Source: Buttiauxella sp035271705 (lineage in GTDB: Bacteria; Pseudomonadota; Gammaproteobacteria; Enterobacterales; Enterobacteriaceae). From it: 64,000 nucleotides of DNA. The notes beneath the pieces were generated by a model. The model was given only the letters and a program-made list of their open reading frames with translations, did no database searches and was not told the origin of the DNA. The stretch spans positions 1 through 64,000 of the forward strand of contig NZ_DATERI010000123.1 of assembly GCF_035271705.1 (NCBI RefSeq). Direction: 5' to 3'. Within the stretch, counting starts at the first letter, position 1; every line of letters begins with the position of its first letter. Shown here in pieces: positions 1-6,148 of this stretch. The position numbers and the translations under genes were made by a program.

Positions 1-15
1 CTAGGGCTTGAATGT

Positions 16-103
16 TGGTGGAAGCGTAGAGATTCGAACTCTAGAACCCTTTCGGATCGCCGGTTTTCAAGACCGGTGCCTTCAACCACTCGGCCACGCT
101 TCC
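16..103 (-). tRNA. serT: tRNA-Ser(UGA), copy 1
   Basis: This 88-nt tRNA includes an encoded CCA end at 16-18. The acceptor stem pairs GGAAGCG with CGCTTCC. The anticodon stem CCGGT/ACCGG encloses the 7-base loop CTTGAAA, giving anticodon UGA, and a long variable arm marks it as a class II serine tRNA. The base before CCA reads A, whereas E. coli serine tRNAs carry G73. Its own promoter lies at 114-142. Its terminator is cut by the window edge. Confidence 0.95.
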
Positions 104-113
104 AACGAGGCGA

Positions 114-142
114 ACTATAAACATCCCTGAACTTCCTGTAAA
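114..142 (-). promoter_or_regulatory. serT copy 1 promoter
   Basis: Read on the minus strand, a -35 box TTTACA-like hexamer (137-142) and a -10 box TATAGT (114-119) are separated by 17 bases. A GC-rich stretch follows just before the tRNA, as is common in stringently controlled stable-RNA promoters. The same elements recur exactly 240 bp away in copy 2. Confidence 0.7.
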
Positions 143-213
143 GCCTGACTTTGTTCGTTCGCCTTAAAAATAACCAAAATCGTGTTATTTAATTGAAACA
201 TCAACAATCTGAA

Positions 214-249
214 ACGAAAAAGCCCCAGCTTATTTCTAAGCTAGGGCTT
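214..249 (-). terminator. Rho-independent terminator of serT copy 2
   Basis: A 13-bp stem with one mismatch (220-232 with 237-249) and a 4-base loop is followed on the minus strand by a T-run. It lies directly downstream of the second tRNA gene and upstream of the first gene's promoter, so the two tRNAs are separate transcription units. Confidence 0.8.
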
Positions 250-255
250 GAATGT

Positions 256-343
256 TGGTGGAAGCGTAGAGATTCGAACTCTAGAACCCTTTCGGATCGC
301 CGGTTTTCAAGACCGGTGCCTTCAACCACTCGGCCACGCTTCC
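256..343 (-). tRNA. serT: tRNA-Ser(UGA), copy 2
   Basis: The sequence is identical over all 88 nt to the copy at 16-103, including the UGA anticodon, the encoded CCA and the A discriminator base. It has its own promoter at 354-382 and a strong terminator at 214-249. E. coli carries one serT at this locus, next to yccA; here there are two. Confidence 0.95.
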
Positions 344-353
344 AACGGGGCGA

Positions 354-382
354 ACTATAAACATACCCATACTTCATGTAAA
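354..382 (-). promoter_or_regulatory. serT copy 2 promoter
   Basis: On the minus strand, TTTACA (377-382), a 17-base spacer and TATAGT (354-359) are followed by a GC-rich discriminator ending at the tRNA 5' end. This is a near-consensus sigma-70 promoter for a stable RNA. Confidence 0.75.
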
Positions 383-473
383 GCATGATTTTGTTCGTTC
401 GCCTGATAAATCACCAAACTTGTGTTGTTTGAGCGAAACATCAACAACCTGAGTAATTTAACAACAGGATTCG

Positions 474-495
474 TTGCAGGATTTGCAACCTGCAA
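474..495 (-). terminator. Possible weak terminator of the peptide-binding-protein gene
   Basis: An inverted repeat (TTGCAGG with CCTGCAA) with an 8-base loop lies 11 bp past the stop codon of the leftward gene ending at 506. It lacks a good T-run, so it may be only an mRNA-stabilising hairpin. Confidence 0.3.
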
Positions 496-505
496 CCACC
501 GGGCA

Positions 506-2134
506 TCAATGTTTTTTGATGTACATATCTTTGGTGTAGTAGAAACCGAGGTTGTTTGGTGCGAATCCACCGACAAAAGGTTTCACTAATTGGGCTAAAA
601 CATAGTGGTAAACAGGAATGGCTGGCACGTCTTGCGCCAGTTTGTCTTCAGCCTGTTGATAATACTTGCCACGTTCTACCACATTGTCAGCCTTCGCTGC
701 GTTATCTAGCGCTTCATCATAAGCCGGATTGTTGTACTTTGAAGTGTTCTCACTGTGACCAATACGGAAATTATTCAGGAAGGTAGACGCGTCGTCGTAA
801 TCAGCAATCCACGCATAACGCACTACGTCAAACGTCCCGCTGTGCATGGTGTCGAGCATGGTTTTCCATTCCTGGTTTTGCAACTTCGCCTCTACTCCCA
901 GATTTTTACTCCACATTGAGCTGACCGCGATGGCAATGCGTTTGTGGTTTTCTGAGGTGTTGTAGAGCAAGTTAAAGCTCAAAGGATGGGCAGCATTAAA
1001 ACCCGCCTCTTCCAGCAACTTTTTTGCCTCAGCGACGCGTTTCTCGTGGCTCCAGCTTGCGTACTCTGGGGATTTTATCTCTACACCGCCGATTTTTTTC
1101 TGGCTAATGACCCAAGCCGGGATTTGCCCCTGCCCTAATACTTTCTCGGCGATGATCTCTTTATCAAGCGCCATATTGAGGGCCCTGCGCACGCGCGGGT
1201 CGTTGAACGGTGCTTTGGTGGTATTAAACTCGTAATAGTAGGTAGCCAGTTTTGGCGTGACATGCACTTCGTCAGGGATGGATTTTTTGAGCGCCCCAAA
1301 CTGCGTTTGTGACAAGGTATAAACAATGTCTATCTCGCCCGCTTTATAGCGATTGATATCTGCGGTTTCAGAAGCAATCGGCAAGTAACTCACCTTGTTA
1401 ATCACCGTGTGGCTATCGTCCCAGTATTGCTTGTTACGCTCGCCAATGATTTTCTCGTTCACTACCCATTGTGAAAGCTTATACGCGCCGCTGCTGACTA
1501 AATTCCCCGGTTGTGTCCATTTATCCCCGAACTTCTCAACAACGGCTTTATCAACTGGAACCAACGATGGGTGCGCCAACATGGCAAGGAAAGCCGCAGT
1601 CGGCTGTGTCAGAGTAATTTGCAACGTGTTAGCGTCCAGCGCTTTGACACCCAGCGTATCAGGTGCTTGTTTGCCAAGTGCTATATCTGCGGCATTAGCG
1701 ATGTGCATGCTGCCAGGGTAGCTGGCATAAGGGGATGCCGTTTTCGGGTCTGCCAAACGCTGCCAGCTCCAGACCACATCTTCAGCGGTAATCGGCTCAC
1801 CGTTAGACCATTTAATGCCAGGACGAAGATGAAACGTCCAGATAGTATTGCCCTTCTCTTCCCATTTTTCGGCAAGCCTGGGTTCAATTGAACCGTCTTT
1901 ACGCACGGCCACCAGCCCATCAAAGAAATCGCTAATAAGATTAAATTCAACATCACTTTCGACTTTATGGGGATCAAGTGAGGCAGGTTCACTCCCATTA
2001 TTGCGCACAAGTTCTTGTTTCTGTGCCAATTCAGTCCCTGTCGGCACGTTAGCCGCCCAGGCACTTGAAATGGCACTCGCCAATCCAATAGCAAGAAAAG
2101 ATTTGATATATGTGTTGTGGTTACTTACTTTCAT
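506..2134 (-). CDS. Periplasmic oligopeptide-binding protein (OppA/MppA family), orphan
   Basis: This 542-residue solute-binding protein of ABC transporter family 5 should capture peptides in the periplasm for an OppBCDF-type permease. The chosen ATG has an AAGG ribosome site 7-10 bases upstream; a longer in-frame reading would place residues before the signal peptide. Residues 1-27 form a signal peptide cleaved after AWA. The family hallmarks are clear: EPASLDPHK near the N-terminus, WTFHLRPGIKWSNG, TQPGNLVSSGAY, and a C-terminus ending in MYIKKH as OppA/MppA do (MYIVKH). No permease or ATPase genes are nearby, so it must dock on a permease encoded elsewhere. In E. coli no such gene separates yccA from serT. 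It resembles both OppA and MppA, and substrate preference cannot be read from sequence. Confidence 0.9.
   Translation of the reverse strand: MKVSNHNTYIKSFLAIGLASAISSAWAANVPTGTELAQKQELVRNNGSEPASLDPHKVESDVEFNLISDFFDGLVAVRKDGSIEPRLAEKWEEKGNTIWTFHLRPGIKWSNGEPITAEDVVWSWQRLADPKTASPYASYPGSMHIANAADIALGKQAPDTLGVKALDANTLQITLTQPTAAFLAMLAHPSLVPVDKAVVEKFGDKWTQPGNLVSSGAYKLSQWVVNEKIIGERNKQYWDDSHTVINKVSYLPIASETADINRYKAGEIDIVYTLSQTQFGALKKSIPDEVHVTPKLATYYYEFNTTKAPFNDPRVRRALNMALDKEIIAEKVLGQGQIPAWVISQKKIGGVEIKSPEYASWSHEKRVAEAKKLLEEAGFNAAHPLSFNLLYNTSENHKRIAIAVSSMWSKNLGVEAKLQNQEWKTMLDTMHSGTFDVVRYAWIADYDDASTFLNNFRIGHSENTSKYNNPAYDEALDNAAKADNVVERGKYYQQAEDKLAQDVPAIPVYHYVLAQLVKPFVGGFAPNNLGFYYTKDMYIKKH
2112..2119 (-). 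promoter_or_regulatory. Candidate GcvB sRNA target in the peptide-binding-protein mRNA
   Basis: Codons 6-8 of the gene at 506-2134 contain CACAACAC, an exact match to the CACAACAY motif known for targets of the GcvB R1 region. The site begins 15 nt after the start of the ATG, where duplex formation would block initiation. GcvB is known to repress oppA and dppA this way; its action here is inferred. Confidence 0.5.
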
Positions 2135-2273
2135 TACGCACGCCTTATTTTGAGTTGTTAACGACGGTACGGTTAACACTCTTAGCACCCGAATTAATTT
2201 AAGCAATAATTTTCAGCTACATATAAGTGAATTTTATGACGTGTCACTTGTCTGTTATTTAAATCTGAACAAG

Positions 2274-2288
2274 GTAAAGATGGGTAAA
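2274..2288 (+). promoter_or_regulatory. CpxR box upstream of yccA
   Basis: The sequence is a perfect GTAAA-N5-GTAAA direct repeat, the consensus CpxR operator, 73 bp before the yccA start. A TATAAC -10-like hexamer follows at 2330-2335, placing the box near -55 as expected for an activator. yccA is a known Cpx-responsive gene in E. coli. Confidence 0.7.
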
Positions 2289-2361
2289 AGGGCTTTCTTG
2301 CAATAAAGGAGGCCATTATTCTCAATCACTATAACCACCTGCTATAAGAGAGAGTTTCTGA

Positions 2362-3021
2362 ATGGATCGCATAATCACTTCCTCGCGTGACCGTTCGTCA
2401 CTGCTGAGTACCCACAAGGTACTGCGTAATACCTATTTTCTACTCAGCCTGACACTGGCATTTTCTGCAATAACAGCAACGGCCAGCACAGTGTTGATGC
2501 TGCCATCTCCGGGTCTGATTTTGACGCTGGTCGGCATGTACGGTCTGATGTATTTAACCCACCGTCTGGCAGATAAACCAACGGGCATTCTGGCGGCCTT
2601 TGCATTCACGGGTTTCCTCGGGTACATCCTCGGCCCAATACTTAATTCATTCATCTCTGCCGGTATGGGCGATGTGATTGGTATGGCGTTAGGTGGCACA
2701 GCGCTGGTGTTCTTTAGTTGCTCCGCGTATGTGCTAACCACCCGTAAGGACATGTCCTTCCTGGGCGGGATGTTGATGGCGGGTATCGTCGTCGTGCTGG
2801 TCGGTATGGTTGCTAACATTTTCCTGCAACTCCCTGCCCTGCATCTGGCAATTAGCGCCGTGTTCATTCTGATCTCATCCGGTGCCATTTTGATGGAGAC
2901 CAGCAACATTATCCGCGGTGGCGAAACTAACTATATTCGCGCAACGGTGAGCTTGTACGTTTCTCTGTACAACATCTTTATCAGCCTGTTGAGCATTTTG
3001 GGCTTCGCAAGCCGCGATTAA
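2362..3021 (+). CDS. yccA: FtsH-associated inner-membrane protein YccA (Bax inhibitor-1 family)
   Basis: This 219-residue polytopic membrane protein has the length and near-identical sequence of E. coli YccA, with about seven hydrophobic segments and a cytoplasmic N-terminus containing SLLSTHKVLRNTYF. In E. coli YccA is both a substrate and a modulator of the FtsH protease and protects the SecY translocon when it is jammed. An AGAGAG ribosome site precedes the ATG. A CpxR box lies upstream and a hairpin terminator follows. It is monocistronic, with tusE downstream having its own signals. Confidence 0.97.
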   Translation: MDRIITSSRDRSSLLSTHKVLRNTYFLLSLTLAFSAITATASTVLMLPSPGLILTLVGMYGLMYLTHRLADKPTGILAAFAFTGFLGYILGPILNSFISAGMGDVIGMALGGTALVFFSCSAYVLTTRKDMSFLGGMLMAGIVVVLVGMVANIFLQLPALHLAISAVFILISSGAILMETSNIIRGGETNYIRATVSLYVSLYNIFISLLSILGFASRD

Positions 3022-3045
3022 TCGCTTGATAGCCCATACCAAATG

Positions 3046-3075
3046 AAGCCTCGCTAATGCGGGGCTTTATTTATT
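3046..3075 (+). terminator. yccA terminator
   Basis: AAGCCTCGC pairs with GCGGGGCTT around a TAAT loop and is followed by a T-rich tract. It ends about 50 bp before the tusE start. Confidence 0.75.
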
Positions 3076-3128
3076 CTGCCACGGCAAAATTTGCTACACT
3101 GCGGCCAGTTTGTCTGGAGCAAAGAATA

Positions 3129-3461
3129 ATGATGTTGATGTTTGAAGGCCGAGAAATAGAAACTGATGCTGATGGCTATCTGAAAAATAGCCACGAGTGG
3201 AGCGAACCACTTGCGGAAGTGATTGCTGCAAACGAAGGCATTACGCTCGCGGTAGAGCACTGGGAAGTGGTGCGATTCGTACGCCAATTTTACCTGGAAT
3301 TTAATACTTCTCCGGCCATTCGTATGTTGGTCAAAGCGATGGCAGCCAAATTTGGTGAAGAGAAAGGCAATAGCCGCTATTTATACCGTTTGTTCCCGAA
3401 AGGGCCGGCCAAGCAGGCGACAAAAATTGCGGGTCTGCCAAAGCCGGTGAAGTGTATTTAG
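3129..3461 (+). CDS. tusE: Sulfur relay protein TusE (DsrC family)
   Basis: TusE accepts persulfide sulfur from the TusBCD complex and delivers it to MnmA for 2-thiolation of tRNA wobble uridine. The protein is about 110 residues and ends in KPVKCI, whose penultimate cysteine is the sulfur carrier. Two tandem ATGs are possible (3129 and 3132). The first has better spacing (9 nt) from the GGAG at 3116-3119; E. coli TusE aligns with the second. The last 4 bp overlap the stop codon of the convergent yccX. Confidence 0.93.
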   Translation: MMLMFEGREIETDADGYLKNSHEWSEPLAEVIAANEGITLAVEHWEVVRFVRQFYLEFNTSPAIRMLVKAMAAKFGEEKGNSRYLYRLFPKGPAKQATKIAGLPKPVKCI

Positions 3462-3739
3462 TAGCGAATACTAAAATCTGTCCATTGGCTGTCGGGTTGG
3501 CGAGGCTCAGTCAGCACTTTATCAACCCGAGCACTGCGCGGCCCTCCTGCTTTTAGCCACGCGACAAGCTTTTCAACCTGCTGTGCATCACCGCAGGCTA
3601 ATACCTCAACACTACCATCATCCATGTTACGGGCGTAACCGGTTAACCCCAGTTTTAGCGCCTCGCGCTGTGTGCTGTAGCGAAAACCAACCCCCTGAAC
3701 CAGGCCGTGGACCCAGGAAAGTGTGCATACTGTGGTCAT
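3458..3739 (-). CDS. yccX: Acylphosphatase
   Basis: This 93-residue enzyme hydrolyses carboxyl-phosphate bonds of acyl phosphates. The acylphosphatase signature is intact: GLVQGVGFRY supplies the phosphate-binding arginine near residue 22, and YARNMDDGSVEV supplies the catalytic asparagine near residue 38. It converges on tusE, with stop codons overlapping by 4 bp and no terminator between them. It diverges from rlmI across a 90-bp promoter region. Confidence 0.95.
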   Translation of the reverse strand: MTTVCTLSWVHGLVQGVGFRYSTQREALKLGLTGYARNMDDGSVEVLACGDAQQVEKLVAWLKAGGPRSARVDKVLTEPRQPDSQWTDFSIRY

Positions 3740-3829
3740 AACTTCCTCCGTTTCGGGTTCTTACGTTGCATTTAGCCGGTGTTAACCGGAAAATGACGCC
3801 AAATTCTTAGCAAGAAAGCATAGCAAATT

Positions 3830-5020
3830 ATGAGTGTACGTTTAGTGTTAACCAAAGGGCGCGAAAAATCGTTATTGCGCCGTCATCCGTGGGTGTTTTC
3901 TGGTGCTGTCGCACGTATGGAAGGCAAAGCCAATCTCGGCGAAACAATTGATGTTGTCGATAGCCAGGGCAAATGGTTGGCACGTGCCGCCTATTCTCCT
4001 TCCTCGCAAATCCGTGCCCGCGTCTGGACTTTCGATGCCAATGAAAGCATCGATATCGAATTCTTCACGCGCCGTCTGCAGCAGGCGCAGCAGTGGCGCG
4101 AATGGCTGGCTGCTCGTGATGGGCTGGACAGCTATCGTCTGATTGCTGGCGAATCTGATGGCCTGCCAGGTGTGACAATCGACCGCTTCGGTAACTTCCT
4201 TGTGCTGCAACTACTGTCCGCAGGCGCGGAATACCAACGCCCTGCTTTGGTCGCTGCACTGCAAAACCTCTATCCAGAATGTGCTATTTATGACCGTTCA
4301 GATGTAGCGGTGCGCAAAAAAGAAGGGATGGAATTGACGCAAGGGCCAGTGAGCGGTGAATTGCCACCTGATCTGTTGCCAATCGAAGAGCACGGCATGA
4401 AGTTGCTGGTGGATATTAAGGGTGGCCACAAAACGGGTTATTACCTTGACCAACGCGACAGCCGTTTTGCGACTCGTCAGTATGTGAAAGATAAGCGCGT
4501 GTTGAATTGCTTCTCTTACACCGGTGGTTTTGCGGTTTCTGCACTGATGGGCGGATGTAGCCAGGTTGTCAGCGTTGATACTTCTCAGGACGCTTTGGAT
4601 GTGGCGAAGAAAAACGTTGAGCTGAACAAACTCGATTTAAGCAAAGCGGAATTCGTGCGTGACGACGTGTTCAAACTGCTGCGTAAATACCGCGACCAGG
4701 GTGATAAGTTCGATGTTATCGTGATGGATCCACCGAAGTTCGTCGAGAATAAGAGCCAGTTGATGGGCGCATGTCGCGGCTATAAGGATATCAATATGCT
4801 GGCAATCCAGTTATTGAATCCGGGTGGGATCCTGATGACGTTCTCTTGTTCGGGACTCATGACGACAGATTTATTCCAGAAAATCATCGCCGATGCCGCC
4901 GTAGATGCTGGGCGTGATGTACAATTTATAGAGCAGTTCCGTCAGGCAGCGGATCACCCCGTCATCGCTACCTATCCGGAAGGGCTGTATCTGAAAGGGT
5001 TTGCCTGTCGCATCATGTAG
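3830..5020 (+). CDS. rlmI: 23S rRNA m5C1962 methyltransferase RlmI
   Basis: This 396-residue SAM-dependent enzyme methylates C1962 of 23S rRNA. It has an N-terminal PUA-like RNA-binding region (about residues 1-75), a middle EEHGMK/GHKTGYYLDQR segment, the SAM motif VLNCFSYTGGF near 225, MDPPKF (motif IV), and FSCSG carrying the catalytic cysteine of m5C methyltransferases. The length matches E. coli RlmI (YccW). The next gene, hspQ, starts 60 bp downstream behind its own heat-shock promoter. Confidence 0.96.
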   Translation: MSVRLVLTKGREKSLLRRHPWVFSGAVARMEGKANLGETIDVVDSQGKWLARAAYSPSSQIRARVWTFDANESIDIEFFTRRLQQAQQWREWLAARDGLDSYRLIAGESDGLPGVTIDRFGNFLVLQLLSAGAEYQRPALVAALQNLYPECAIYDRSDVAVRKKEGMELTQGPVSGELPPDLLPIEEHGMKLLVDIKGGHKTGYYLDQRDSRFATRQYVKDKRVLNCFSYTGGFAVSALMGGCSQVVSVDTSQDALDVAKKNVELNKLDLSKAEFVRDDVFKLLRKYRDQGDKFDVIVMDPPKFVENKSQLMGACRGYKDINMLAIQLLNPGGILMTFSCSGLMTTDLFQKIIADAAVDAGRDVQFIEQFRQAADHPVIATYPEGLYLKGFACRIM

Positions 5021-5048
5021 CTTGAAAAGTAGAAACTTGCCCGCACAT
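5021..5048 (+). promoter_or_regulatory. Sigma-32 heat-shock promoter of hspQ
   Basis: CTTGAAA (5021-5027) begins on the base after the rlmI stop codon. A 13-base spacer separates it from CCGCACAT (5041-5048), close to the sigma-32 consensus CTTGAAA-N11-16-CCCCATNT. hspQ is a known heat-shock gene, which fits. Confidence 0.7.
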
Positions 5049-5079
5049 TAGTTGCAGTAACGTTTCTCAGGAGGTGACT

Positions 5080-5397
5080 ATGATTGCCAGCAAATTCGGC
5101 ATTGGCCAGCAAGTACGACATTCTTTGCTGGGCTATCTGGGAGTGGTGGTCGATATCGACCCGGAATACTCTTTGGATGAACCCGCAGAAGATGATCTGG
5201 CTGACAACGAAGTCCTCCGTAGTGCACCCTGGTATCATGTAGTAATGGAAGATGATGATGGCAAGGCGATGCACACCTATCTTGCTGAAGCCCAGTTAAG
5301 TGGGGAGTCACAAGACGAGCATCCCGAACAACCGTCGATGGATGAATTGGCGGCTTCGATACGGCAACAGCTACAGGCACCTCGCCTGCGTAATTAG
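5080..5397 (+). CDS. hspQ: Heat-shock protein HspQ (hemimethylated oriC DNA-binding protein)
   Basis: This 105-residue protein begins MIASKFGIGQQVRH, matching E. coli HspQ throughout. A perfect AGGAGG (5069-5074) sits 5 bases before this ATG and decides the start. HspQ is heat-induced, affects degradation of mutant DnaA, is itself a Lon substrate and allosterically activates Lon. The C-terminus QLQAPRLRN is conserved. Its natural terminator has been split by a small inserted element at 5416-5528. Confidence 0.96.
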   Translation: MIASKFGIGQQVRHSLLGYLGVVVDIDPEYSLDEPAEDDLADNEVLRSAPWYHVVMEDDDGKAMHTYLAEAQLSGESQDEHPEQPSMDELAASIRQQLQAPRLRN

Positions 5398-5398
5398 C

Positions 5399-5548
5399 AA
5401 AAAACCCGCATTTGCTAACACCGTTAGTTTAAGAACGAGATATCCGGGGCGACCACCGGGTTTGGCGTCCCTCCGGGAACCAAATCCCGGTGTTTCCCCT
5501 CATTCAATGGCTTAAGTGAACGGTGTTACCGCATTTGCGGGGTTTTTT
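5399..5548. terminator. hspQ/yccU bidirectional terminator, split by an insertion
   Basis: The outer parts AAAAAACCCGC (about 5399-5409) and GCGGGGTTTTTT (5537-5548) are the two arms of one bidirectional terminator. A 113-bp element plus a 10-bp duplicated target now separates them. In the present transcript the arms can pair only across the whole element. A short local CCGC/GCGG hairpin before the right T-run may retain part of the activity. Confidence 0.6.
5416..5528. mobile_element. 113-bp miniature inverted-repeat element (MITE-like), family unknown
   Basis: The ends are perfect 10-bp inverted repeats, TAACACCGTT at 5416-5425 and its complement at 5519-5528. TTAAG/CTTAA extends the repeat after three mismatches. 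Exact 10-bp copies of CCGCATTTGC flank it at 5406-5415 and 5529-5538, as expected of a target-site duplication. A near-perfect inner hairpin (5454-5465 with 5480-5492, one bulge) and a GGGG/CCCC pair (5446-5449, 5496-5499) give it strong secondary structure. It has no open reading frame, so it would need a transposase in trans. It does not match ERIC or REP as I know them, and I cannot name the parent element. Confidence 0.75.
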
Positions 5549-5549
5549 A

Positions 5550-5963
5550 TTATTTAGCCAGGCCTAAGCGAGGAATTTCAATCGCCGGGCATTTGTCCAT
5601 CACCACGTTTAACCCTGCATCCTGCGCCAGCACGGCAGCTTGTTCATTGATGACACCTAGCTGCATCCATAAAGTTTTTGCTCCGATGGCGATGGCTTCT
5701 CTCGCCACTTCCCATGCGGCTTCTGAATTTCGAAACACGTCAACCATATCCACTTTTTGCGGAATATCTGCAAGCGATCCATAACCTTGCTGCCCCAACA
5801 GGGTTTTACCGGCCACTTTTGGTGACACGGGAATAACTTCATATCCTTGATCCAGCAAATATGCCATTACCCGATAGCTTGGGCGATCCGGTTTATCACT
5901 GGCGCCCACCAATGCAATCGTTCGGGTGCTTTTTAAAATAGCTTCGATATCTGCCTGTTTCAT
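5550..5963 (-). CDS. yccU: CoA-binding domain protein YccU
   Basis: This 137-residue protein has a Rossmann-like CoA-binding fold (CoA_binding_2 family). TIALVGASDKPDRPSYRV contains the glycine-rich nucleotide loop near residues 14-30. The start at 5963 matches the E. coli protein (MKxxDI) and has GGAGAG just upstream; in-frame codons further upstream lack support. Its stop codon touches the split terminator it shares with hspQ. The biochemical role is unknown. Confidence 0.93.
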   Translation of the reverse strand: MKQADIEAILKSTRTIALVGASDKPDRPSYRVMAYLLDQGYEVIPVSPKVAGKTLLGQQGYGSLADIPQKVDMVDVFRNSEAAWEVAREAIAIGAKTLWMQLGVINEQAAVLAQDAGLNVVMDKCPAIEIPRLGLAK

Positions 5964-6148
5964 CACACTCTCCACTGGGACTTCGTAATCAAAAGTGTAT
6001 GCCATCTGTTGGTGACTCACCATCTTTCCCATACACAGGTAGTAGAGCAATTATTCGAAATATGTCTATATGTTAATAAACCGTTTTTATGAAAAATTTT
6101 GATACATTCAGTAAGGGATCGTCCCATTTACCCCGGCAGGAGAAATTG

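Larger units (their letters stand above)
1..453. repeat. 240-bp tandem duplication carrying serT
   Basis: Bases 1-240 and 241 to about 453 are two head-to-tail copies of one unit. Each unit holds a terminator arm, a complete tRNA-Ser gene, its promoter and upstream sequence. The two tRNA bodies are identical, while the upstream flanks have diverged at many positions. This suggests an old duplication with the tRNA kept uniform by selection or gene conversion. The left copy continues past the window edge. Confidence 0.85.

Noticed and set aside
1..460. Genomic island integrated at serT
   Set aside because: tRNA-Ser genes are common integration sites, but both copies are complete with their own promoters, and no integrase or mobility gene follows in the window.
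2235..2255. matS-like site (TGACGTGTCAC) near yccA
   Set aside because: It does not fit the 13-bp GTGACRNYGTCAC spacing, and the locus need not lie in the Ter macrodomain.
5416..5528. tRNA-like or ERIC identity for the structured hspQ-yccU element
   Set aside because: It lacks T-loop and acceptor features of a tRNA and lacks the ERIC core GAGCTTAC/AGTGAC that the five true ERICs share.
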